A stretch of DNA of 64,000 nt. Origin: Arcuatula senhousia. Lineage: Eukaryota; Mollusca; Bivalvia; Mytilida; Mytilidae. The translations under genes were made by a program, and so were the position numbers. This document shows positions 40,641 to 49,961 of this stretch, one piece after another (the first letter of the stretch is position 1; every line of letters starts with the position of its first letter). Where the stretch lies: contig OZ020307.1 of assembly GCA_963971305.1 (NCBI GenBank), positions 11,607,501 to 11,671,500 of the forward strand, given 5' to 3'. A model generated the notes under the pieces. That model was not told where the DNA came from. It made no database searches and was given only the letters and a program-made list of their open reading frames with translations.

Positions 40641-41323
40641 GGAAAAGTAACAATAAGAAAAAAATTATTGTAACCTGACGCCGGAAGTCAAAGTAAAATA
40701 TTAACCGGTCCACGGACGCGGACCTGTTTTTAAGAAAGTAACAATAAGAATTTGTCTTATTGTTACCGATAGTTATTGTTACCTGAAAATAACAACGATT
40801 TTAAAAAAAGGCAATTGGATGCGCATGCGCGAACAAGAAAGATCGTACTTTTTTGCTCCACAGATAAAGTGAAATTTTTCGATTTTTTCGAACCATTTGA
40901 CTAAATTGTCACTTAATAATTAACATAAGTGCTTGTCTATAGGTAATCTAATTCATCAAAACGTAATTGCCCTACAAATTTCCATTTTACACTCCAAATC
41001 AGAAACAAAAACATATGAATGAGTCCCGCCATATCATGTCACATGACATTTTGTACACCGGAAGTTTAAATTTGTAAACATTGCAACACACACCGGGGAA
41101 TCTTTTTGACTTTTTCCCTGCTATTTACTAACATAGGCTATTCTGAACCTGCTGCTCTCGAGTCGCCCGGGAGACGAAGTTTAACATTGCTCTCTCTAAC
41201 AACTTAGTCTGAAGGGATAACTTTTCACCTCTCAAGTTTCGAGCACCATCTGGGATTATAAGTTATTGAAAGGTATAAACCTAATATCACATGTCCTCAT
41301 ACCAATAGAGTCTTTAGTCTTAA
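40640..41323. promoter_or_regulatory. Shared upstream region between the two LINEs, promoter-like motifs
   Basis: This roughly 680-bp stretch separates the LINEs and includes the 5' UTR of LINE B. It holds CCGGAAGT (ETS core) at about 40682 and 41059, and GCGCATGCGC (NRF1-type palindrome) at about 40819. It also has an inverted AACAATAAGA/TCTTATTGTTA pair near 40740 and CTCGAGTCGCCCGGGAGACG near 41157. There is no TATA box I would trust. Internal pol II promoter activity is inference. Confidence 0.4.
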
Positions 41324-44300
41324 ATGATGCGAAGTACAACTATGGCAAACCTATTATTAGTCATAGTCATTATCTCCTTACAAGTCGCCTATGTCCAAGT
41401 CCCATGCCACGAACAAGATATGGGGCCTAATCCAGATGAACTAGCCACAACACCTCCGGATATCTTAACACTGCATGAACTGACCTACAACCTAATGATA
41501 AGTACTCTTCCAGATTACAAGACCTTAACACCAGATATGAACATGCATGGCTGCTGTTACCCAACACCAACAAATCAACATCACAGCAACAAATACCAAA
41601 CCTCCAAGTTAGCCCTTATAAACACCATCCTGAAATTGCTAACGAAAAAATATCCAAGCCACCAACCGAAACCAAGCAAATTGTTACTCTTCTTCATTAT
41701 TCTTGTTATATCACAATCAAATGACATAGAAAGTAACCCAGGACCAAGCAACGACAGTACAAAATACATGTGTGGCACATGCGATAACACTGTCACTTGG
41801 CAAGATAAAGGTATAGTGTGTGAAACTTGCGATCAGTGGTTTCACATTGATTGTCAAAATATAAATAGTGATACATATAATGTTCTAAACGACAGTATGG
41901 TGAGCTGGCACTGCTTGATATGCAACCATCCCAACTACAGTACATGTTTGTTTGACCCACATGAGACTTCTAACCAAAACCCATTTGGTAGCCTGCTACA
42001 CTATGGTGACAGTAACGTAGCTAGTCCTAAAACACCTACAAATCTTTCCAAACCATCACACCAGTCCACACCAGTCAGAAGTAACAAACATCAAACTAAA
42101 TGTAAAAAACCACTCAGAATTCTAAATGTGAACTTCCAATCAATCAAACGCAAGCAACACCTTGTCCAAAACATCTTAGATAGTACAAATCCTGACATTG
42201 TACTTGGCACAGAAACCTGGCTGGACCCAAGTATTCGAGATAATGAAATTTTCCCATCAAACTATAAAATTTACAGAAAAGACCGCAAATCACAAGGTGG
42301 CGGTGTCTTAATAGCTATAAAAGCAGACTTTATTAGTGATGAAGTAGAGGAACTTGTACCAGATAGTAAATCTGAAATGGTATGGGCCAAAATTGAAATC
42401 AAAGGAAGCAAAACACTTTACCTCTCATCTTTTTATAATCCTAAAACCTCTGACGAACAAAGCTTAAAATGGTTTGATACTGCAGTTAGAAGAGCAACTT
42501 CAATAAAAAACTCAGCAATTCTTATTGGGGGGGACTTTAACCTCCCAAGTTGGGATTGGAAGAACAGGGTTCTAAAACCAAAAGCTACCTATCAAAAGAA
42601 CCACTATGACTTTGGAAACACTCTTGATGACACTGGTCTCGTACAAATGATAGAACTACCAACCAGAAAAGGTAACACCCTTGACTTAATGATAACAAAC
42701 CTACCCAACCAAGTACCAAGAACTGAAATAATGCCTGGAATATCAGACCATGATATTGTCTTTTTAGAATTTAATATCACACCATCTAAAGCCAAACAGT
42801 TACCCAGAAAAATCCCTATCTACAAAAAAGCCAATTGGGATACCATCAAAACTGAGGTAAATAATCTACATCAAACTATTATTACCTTGGCAAACAATTG
42901 CAGTGTTGAAGAACTTTGGCAAACCTTTAAAACAACACTAACTGAACTCGCCACTACTCATATTCCACACAAAAATATAACATCTAAGCAGAAAACACCA
43001 TGGATAAATGCTGAGACTAAAAAGCTCATGAAAACTAGAGACCGCCTTTACAAGAAAATGAAAAAATCAGGAGATAACCATACAAGAAACAAATACAAAC
43101 AAATTAAACATCAAGTGCAAAAGCAACTAAGGCAATCGTATTGGCAATACATAGAAAGCATAATTACACCAAAAAGTGATGAAAATCAATTTGGCAGTAT
43201 GAAAAAATTCTGGTCTTATATCAAAAGTAAGAAAACCGACTATTCTGGTATAGCCTCACTAAAACAGAATGGGAGATTAATAACAGATCCGAAACAGAAA
43301 TCCGATCTTCTTAATAAACAATTTCAGTCTGTCTTCTCAGAACCTAGTAACATAACATCATCTGACTTTATGCAAGAAGACTTCATGCAAGGTGAACCTC
43401 CCTATCCAAAAATGAACGATATTCACATAACCACTCAAGGCATAGCAAAACTTCTGCTTAATCTAGACCCTACCAAAGCAAGTGGACCTGATGAACTCAA
43501 ACCTCGCCTCCTTAAAGAACTTGCTAATGAGATCGCACCTATACTGAGCATCATTTATCAGAAATCCATCGACACTGGCACAATTCCAACAGACTGGCAA
43601 ACTGCTCATGTCTCTCCAATATACAAGAAAGGGTCTAAGTATAACTGTGAAAACTACAGACCCATTTCATTAACATGTATATGTTGCAAGATATTGGAGC
43701 ATGTGGTAGTTAGTGCCATTATGACTCATGCAGACAAACATAATATCCTGTATCCCCTTCAACATGGTTTCCGACAAAAACGCTCTTGTGAAACTCAACT
43801 CCTGGAATTTATCGACGACATTTCAAAAAACATGGAAAACAATAAACAGACAGATGTATTGATAATGGACTTCTCAAAAGCTTTTGATAAAGTCAGCCAT
43901 AATCTCCTTATTCATAAACTCCACCACTATGGGATACAGGATAAAACTAAGACATGGATACAAAGCTTCCTTTCAAACCGCACACAAGCTGTCCTAGTTG
44001 AGGGCATGACTTCAGGCTATGTACCTGTCAAGTCGGGTGTACCCCAAGGTTCTGTCCTGGGGCCAAGTCTGTTTTTATTTTACATAAATGACATACCAAT
44101 AGGACTAAACTCTACCATAAGACTGTTCGCTGACGACACAATTGCATACCTTGCCGTCAAATCCAACCAAGACTGTAACACTCTTCAAAATGATCTGAAT
44201 AAACTTGGCACATGGGAGACAACCTGGAAAATGGCATTCCATCCAGATAAGTGTAATGTCTTATCCATCAGTAGAAATAAAGATCCAATAAAATACAATT

Positions 44301-45020
44301 ACACATTACATGGTCACACACTAGAACACGTTGACAAAGCAAAATACTTAGGAGTCACAATTCAGTCGGACTTAAAATGGAATAATCATGTCACAAACAT
44401 ATGCAACAAAGCAAATAGCACCTTAGGATTCTTACGTCGTAACTTAAACATCAGCTCTACAAAAATAAAAGAACAAGCATATAAATCTTTAGTAAGACCG
44501 TCATTAGAATACGCAAGCCCCGTGTGGAACCCCTACTTCTCTGAAGATGTTAACAAAATCGAAATGGTCCAGAGAAGAGCTGCTAGGTTTGTCACTAACA
44601 GACATAGAAACACATCAAGTGTTAGTGACATGCTACAACATCTAAACTGGAGATCCCTAGCAGACAGACGAACAGATGCAAGCCTAGTCATACTTTATAA
44701 AATTTCAAACCAACTAGTTGCCATCCAAAAAATAGATAGACTTATCCCACCACTACGACAATCACGAAATATACACTCACTCTCATTCCAAATTCCAGCT
44801 TGCAGAACCCAAACTCGACAAAAATCTTTCTTTCCACGTACCATAAAAATCTGGAACAGCCTACCGTTGAATACTGTAATGAGTGACTCTATTGAATCAT
44901 TCAAAGCAGCTATTTCAACCACTACCTACAATTAACCCATACATGTATGTTGTTTTTATCTTAAACATTAAAATAATTAAAAAAAAAAAGCATATATAAA
45001 CAAATAAAATAAAAATAGTA
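41100..45020 (+). mobile_element. LINE B, CR1-like non-LTR retrotransposon
   Basis: A single intact ORF (41324-44935) follows a 5' UTR of unknown length, and an A-rich end (A11 at about 44979 plus AATAAA-like repeats) closes it. No ORF1 is visible upstream, so the copy is either 5' truncated or of one-ORF type. Oriented head to head with LINE A. Confidence 0.8.
41324..44935 (+). CDS. LINE B ORF: 2A leader, PHD finger, endonuclease, reverse transcriptase
   Basis: 1,203 aa with no internal stop. A signal-like start (MANLLLVIVIISLQVAYVQ, second Met) is followed by a linker and a strong hydrophobic stretch (LLLFFIILVIS, 120-130). This leads to DIESNPGP (134-141), the 2A consensus. The PHD-type finger spans about 150-200 (CGTC...CETCDQWFHIDC...WHCLIC). 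The endonuclease (about 262-480) has LNVNFQSIK, GTETWLD, GGDFN (about 402) and PGISDHD. The reverse transcriptase has NYRPISLTC (about 776), MDFSKAFD (about 848), SGVPQGSVLGP and LFADDT (about 936). It shares all domains with LINE A but is clearly diverged, with a leader twice as long. Intact catalytic residues suggest a young copy. Confidence 0.95.
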   Translation: MMRSTTMANLLLVIVIISLQVAYVQVPCHEQDMGPNPDELATTPPDILTLHELTYNLMISTLPDYKTLTPDMNMHGCCYPTPTNQHHSNKYQTSKLALINTILKLLTKKYPSHQPKPSKLLLFFIILVISQSNDIESNPGPSNDSTKYMCGTCDNTVTWQDKGIVCETCDQWFHIDCQNINSDTYNVLNDSMVSWHCLICNHPNYSTCLFDPHETSNQNPFGSLLHYGDSNVASPKTPTNLSKPSHQSTPVRSNKHQTKCKKPLRILNVNFQSIKRKQHLVQNILDSTNPDIVLGTETWLDPSIRDNEIFPSNYKIYRKDRKSQGGGVLIAIKADFISDEVEELVPDSKSEMVWAKIEIKGSKTLYLSSFYNPKTSDEQSLKWFDTAVRRATSIKNSAILIGGDFNLPSWDWKNRVLKPKATYQKNHYDFGNTLDDTGLVQMIELPTRKGNTLDLMITNLPNQVPRTEIMPGISDHDIVFLEFNITPSKAKQLPRKIPIYKKANWDTIKTEVNNLHQTIITLANNCSVEELWQTFKTTLTELATTHIPHKNITSKQKTPWINAETKKLMKTRDRLYKKMKKSGDNHTRNKYKQIKHQVQKQLRQSYWQYIESIITPKSDENQFGSMKKFWSYIKSKKTDYSGIASLKQNGRLITDPKQKSDLLNKQFQSVFSEPSNITSSDFMQEDFMQGEPPYPKMNDIHITTQGIAKLLLNLDPTKASGPDELKPRLLKELANEIAPILSIIYQKSIDTGTIPTDWQTAHVSPIYKKGSKYNCENYRPISLTCICCKILEHVVVSAIMTHADKHNILYPLQHGFRQKRSCETQLLEFIDDISKNMENNKQTDVLIMDFSKAFDKVSHNLLIHKLHHYGIQDKTKTWIQSFLSNRTQAVLVEGMTSGYVPVKSGVPQGSVLGPSLFLFYINDIPIGLNSTIRLFADDTIAYLAVKSNQDCNTLQNDLNKLGTWETTWKMAFHPDKCNVLSISRNKDPIKYNYTLHGHTLEHVDKAKYLGVTIQSDLKWNNHVTNICNKANSTLGFLRRNLNISSTKIKEQAYKSLVRPSLEYASPVWNPYFSEDVNKIEMVQRRAARFVTNRHRNTSSVSDMLQHLNWRSLADRRTDASLVILYKISNQLVAIQKIDRLIPPLRQSRNIHSLSFQIPACRTQTRQKSFFPRTIKIWNSLPLNTVMSDSIESFKAAISTTTYN

Positions 45021-45225
45021 ACTTTGTAAATATGTTCTATAGACAAGACAAAACTCTTGATCTAATTTTATGGATTTATTTTAGTAAATTCTTGTTGTAT
45101 GCGCATCCACGTGACATTATCTTCAATGTGTTGAAGGCGGTCACTACCCAGTAGAAGCAGTAGAAGTAGAAATACACATGATATAGTGACATGAAAATAA
45201 TTATAACATCTTAATTAGGATTATC

Positions 45226-45455
45226 TTAAATGGAAGTAATTTCATCTTTGGCTGCATCTCCTACACATCTAACTCGAATGACCAAAGCCCTATCCGTCTT
45301 CGCATACTTCGGCAGGACTGTAAGGAGCGAAATATACGACTGTATTATTCGGGTTACTACACATCCAGTAAGTTGCTTCAGGTTTTCTTCAAATTCGATA
45401 AGTGAATTGAATTTCATTCACCACCGGCATCTCGGAAGCCATTTCAATATGTTGT
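45226..45455 (-). other. Small unassigned open frame, possible gene fragment
   Basis: A 63-codon frame (MKFNSLIEFEENLKQLTG ... DEITSI stop). In another frame just upstream, an ATG opens MASEMPVVNEIQFTYRI then stops. The base composition is more gene-like than its surroundings. It could be a frameshifted fragment or a small exon. I do not recognise the family. Confidence 0.25.
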
Positions 45456-46499
45456 GAGCTTGAGTTTTTTTTAACCTAGGGCCAAGGAATTATATATATA
45501 TCTATGTAATTCCTTGCTAGGACCGAGGCAAAACAGACTAAATGTACTATTTACTGGGGGTTGTATTATAGAAAAGACGGTGTTTCATTATATGTATTTT
45601 CATGATCACAATTAAAGTCACAGGTGATAATGGTAAAATAAATTAATTTTTATTTCAAGTATAATAATAAATCATTTAAAAAAGTATCCGTTTAACCCAG
45701 ACACAGTTCGATCTTAAACATAATTTGGTTTCTAGCTTTAAAATTAAGTGATTTTAACCTATGTCCTTGTTTTAGTAGAAGTGGCCAGGTTTTTCATCGA
45801 ATAATTTTGAAATGATGATCATTTGTTGCCCACATGTCATATATTTTCCTTGCAAAGTTCAGTCATATTGGATCAGTACTTCATAAGGAGAAGATTTTTT
45901 AAATTGTGTACAGACGACAGACGACGCACAACAACGAGTGCATAGTGATGGCAGGTGTACTAAAAACTTAATGTAATTAAAAATCAATTGTATCTTAATT
46001 TTGTAGTCAGAAACAAAATTTACAAGAGAGTACAGTTCAATTTTGTTTTTGTTTTATTGTTCTATGCTCTTTATATTCATAAAGTGCCTCAGTCTGACAT
46101 GTGTCAAAAATTTTGTCAGTCCACCATGGGATGCATGTGTCAAGAGCGATTGAGTATCCTTATTTGGCATAAAACGTACAGGGTTCGAAGGGTTCGACAT
46201 GTTGCGGTCGTATCATGCTGCGCTCGGCGAAGCTTTTTATTTTTTTTTATGTGTAGTTTGTTATTGATAATAATATTCGTCTTTGCCAATTTGGATTTTG
46301 ATTGCCTTCCATTGGTGCACCTTTGCTTCTTGCATTTTAATATGTGCAGATCCTTTTGTCTTTTTTTTTGTTATTTAGCCTTTAAACGTGTTTTTTTTTT
46401 TCAGTAGAAAATTGGCATGCCAATGGGTACGAATTATGCAACATTAGATCCAATTAGTTTCTTCATTCATATGAAGATTATGTTTCTTCTTGTCGCTTT

Positions 46500-47290
46500 G
46501 ATGTTTTAAGCTTTTGTTTGCTCTTGTCGTTTTGATGTTTCCTGTTCCTTGTTTAAGATTGTGGCCTTTCTTTGACTTTTTTCAATACTTAATGTTGTTG
46601 GATTTGAATTGTATGCATTTAATTTGATCTTGGACCAAACGCAGAACAGCGAGTATGCCTCGTTGAAGGCGGCTGACTGTTTTTCATTGCGGTCTCTGTA
46701 AATTACCGCTTGTTAAGATAAGCTGTGTCCCGTGCACTTATTCCATATCTCATTATTTTGTATGGAAATCCAAAATATTAAATCGGGTGTCAATAAAAAC
46801 GCAACGGATATTTGCATAATCCAAAGACTGGGGCGTGCCGCAGACCTCTCGTTAGCAGCAGTTTACCCACAGCAATATGAAGGGTAAAACCAGAGTTAAA
46901 AGAAAGTGTTTCAACAATCATATACACATATGAAAAGGGAAAGCCAAATCCAGTACCGAAGATATTTAGGGAATTAAATGTTTGGGTATAAAGCAACATG
47001 TGTATTGGAAGCTCCGCACATGGACATGCTCTCTTCTATCAATATTTTATAATACTAGAAAATAATGAGATATGTGGAATAAGTGTACACGACACAGCTC
47101 ACACAACAAGCGGCAATTTAGAAAAACCGCAATGGACAACAGTCAGCTTTCAACGAGGCCAGTAAGCGCTGCTCACGGTTCTGCAATTGGCCCATGGTCT
47201 AAATTAAATGCATACAATTCAAATCCAGTCCTGAAATAGTCACAGCTAGACCCCTTCTTAATCAAGGAACAGAAAAGACAAAATGACAAA
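46500..47290. repeat. Large inverted repeat with a roughly 280-bp loop
   Basis: The left arm (about 46500-46770) and right arm (about 47045-47290) are inverted and diverged copies: GGATTTGAATTGTATGCATT against AATGCATACAATTCAAATCC, and GTGCACTTATTCCATATCTC against GAGATATGTGGAATAAGTG. The same family appears singly near 55620-55750. The loop holds a different open stretch, so this may be two opposed copies flanking other DNA or one element with long TIRs. Confidence 0.7.
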
Positions 47291-47673
47291 AGCTTTGTCA
47301 AAGATTCCTGGCTTAGGACAGGCAAATATAAAATGTGGCGGGGTTAAACTAGTTTTTTTTTTCTGTTGGCCCAACCTTCCCCCTATTTATAATCCCAGTC
47401 AAAACACAAAAATTAAACATACTATAAAAGCCAATCGACCGAAGTTCAATTCCACTAGAGAGAACCTTTTACAAAAGACAACAAGAAAAACGGTAGAGGA
47501 ACTCTCTATAGAACACTCGCTGTTACTGACAGCTATAGCTAGAATTACCAATCGACTAATGTAAAAAAAAATTAAACATGTCGATTTAAAATCCGACAAA
47601 ACACTTCAAACAATGAATGATTTGGTGGAGTGTCATTACACAAATCCGACATACTCGATCGCTATTATACTTA

Positions 47674-48660
47674 ACAAGAGGCTCCCAGGAGCCTGAATCG
47701 CTCACCTGGTCTTGATGTCAACCCTATGAAGACTTTTGCATAGCTAAATGAGCTGAATGTTTAAGCATGAAAAAGCTTTCCTCTATTTGCAATAGTTTTC
47801 ATTCTAAATAATAAAAAAAACACTATTATTCAGTTTTTAATGGGCTATAACCTCTATAAGGGGTTATCAGACAACTTCAACCCTATGGAGACTTTTGTAG
47901 AGCTACTTGTAAATGAGCTTACCATTAAAGCAAGCTATTTTTCACCTTTAAGGGGCTGTAACCCCTATAAGGGATCATCTGACAACTTTGACCTTATGAA
48001 GACTTTTGTAGAGCTAAATGAGCTGAACATTTAAGCAAGCAACAGCTTTTCTCTATTTGCAATAGTTTTCATTCTATAGGCCAAAAAGACTATTTTTCGC
48101 TTTTAAGGGGCTTTAACCCCTATAAGGGGTCATCTGACAACTTCAACCCTATGGAGACTTTTGTAGAGCTAAATGAGCTGAACATTTAAGCAAGCAACAG
48201 CTTGTCTCTATCTACAATAGTTTTCATTCTATAGGCCAAAAACATGCAAATACGCTATTTTTCACCTTTAAGGGGCTGTAACCCCTATAAGGGATCATCT
48301 GACAACTTTGACCAAATGGAGACTTTTGTAGAACTTTTGATGCTGAAGCAGTAAGGTGGCATCAGATTTCATCTATCTCTTATACTTTTTTGATTTACAA
48401 GCCAAAAACAGTAGTCTGACCCCCCTGGTCTATTTTTAGTAACGGTGGCCATGTTTTTTGACGGATCAAAAATTGAAACACAAGTTTGGTGCAGGGCACC
48501 CTAAGGATCATTCATACAAAGTTTCATTAAATTCTGTTCAGTAGTTTCAGAGGAGAAGATTTTTGAAAAATTGTTAACAGACGACGACGACGACAGACGA
48601 CGACGACGGACGCCAAGTGATGGTAATAGCTCACATGGACCTTCGGTCCAGATGAGTTAA
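47674..48660 (+). mobile_element. Pearl/Helitron-like element, copy 4 (compact)
   Basis: Starts ACAAGAGGCTCCCAGGAGCC. Ends with the hairpin GGACCTTCGGTCC, then AGATGAGTTAA. The core has about four units of roughly 180 bp (GGGGCTGTAACCCCTATAAG; GGAGACTTTTGTAGAGCT), like copy 2 before insertion. A GACGACGACAGACGACG microsatellite precedes the 3' end. The ending TTAA instead of CTAA is a single change. Confidence 0.85.
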
Positions 48661-48957
48661 AAATGACAATAAGCTAAAACGCTTGTGGATTTTTTTTTAG
48701 TCAGTACTTAGTATCAAGTCATCAATTATTCTGCCAAAAAAACCACTAAATTCAAATTAACCAAAATATTAAATTCATATCCTTTGCGTACTAAGTAATA
48801 GATTTTGAAGCCAGTTTTTCATTTCCATTTCATTGTTTTTAAACTTGTGAGCTTTTTAAAATCATTACCATTTCTTTCACTATCAGAAATCAACGTGTAC
48901 AATTACATTTTTCAATACTTAAGGAAGAATTTCGAGCAAGATTTAACGATAACCTTG

Positions 48958-49322
48958 TTTTAATATTTTTCAGTAATGAAACGGTTTTTATTTTTAAAAT
49001 CAGAAACACCACTGCAGATACGAGCATATCTTACTAACTGTGAAATGTAAACCCCGTAAGACGGTGAAAGTGGAACATCTCCTTCAAGAAAATGGTTTAT
49101 AATAGGGAAGGTAAAGTCGTCACGTTTATCATATATACTTGGTTTGTAATTATCTAAATACAAAATATGGACATCTTTCACCGGTGACGTAAGATTTGTT
49201 CAATGTTAATCAGTTATAAGGATGGATATCTGTAATAAAATTAGAAAATGAAGGATTGTATAGTGCAAGAATGTCGTCTAAATAACTAAAAGTATTATTT
49301 AAAGTTTCGATAAGGTTCTGTT
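48958..49322 (-). pseudogene. Truncated reverse-transcriptase relic (YLDD box)
   Basis: Read on the minus strand, frames give SYLDDILALYNPSFSNFITD, then frame breaks, then YDKRDDFTFPI, GDVPLSPSYGVYISQLVRYA and FKNKNRFITEKY. YLDD is a reverse-transcriptase motif C, and the SYGVYISQLVR phrase is a hallmark of an abundant invertebrate RT family. In-frame stops and a frameshift show it is dead. Both ends are missing. Class (Penelope-like or other) not resolved. Confidence 0.6.
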
Positions 49323-49961
49323 TGTTTGTTTGTTTTTTGTTTTTTTTTTATTTGTATGGCACATTGACTGACAAAATGGGAGCATTTAAGTCCCAGCCAT
49401 TTCCAGAGACAGTCATGTATCTAGTATATAGACTATATATAGTCAGTGACTGCATTTCAATGGAAAGTGGGTTTTTTTTTTTTGTCTCATGCTGCACACT
49501 GAAGCTAAATTATTAACGATAGAAAAGTTCATAAAAACAAAAATCTTTAGTTTCAAGAATTTTTTTTGGAATCCACACGGAAAGTGTCAAAATGACCCTT
49601 ATATGTCGCTGCAACACGCTGTAAGAGACAGAAAAACACTCACCATATTATAAATGTATAATTATACCCATAATCATTTAACGATGTAACATATTTCATA
49701 GGTTACGTGGAAAATTAAAATATTGTTTCTTTAAGTTAATTAGTAATTGCTACTTATTTTTAAGGATATGGTCTATAAATATCTGTAGATACAACAATTT
49801 ATACACGAAAAAAAAACAAAAACAAACAAGAAATAAACCATGTTATGCATTATTAAAGTCAAATGTAATGCATGGATAGCACATCTCTTAGGTGTTCAAA
49901 AAAGTTTAATATGAATGTCTCCGACAAACGTTTTTGATAGAGAAACTGTTGATTAACGGTG

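Larger units (their letters stand above)
36180..40660 (-). mobile_element. LINE A, CR1-like non-LTR retrotransposon
   Basis: A near-complete element: decayed ORF1 (about 40640-39914), 132-nt spacer, intact ORF2 (39781-36311), and a short 3' UTR ending in an ACAGACAGACAGATAG microsatellite-like tail near 36235. Tails of short tandem repeats rather than poly(A) are typical of CR1/L2. The exact 5' end and TSD were not determined. Confidence 0.85.

Noticed and set aside
45483..45516. CAAGGAATTA...TAATTCCTTG hairpin as an RNA gene
   Set aside because: A short AT-rich palindrome with no promoter or conserved context; too little to call.
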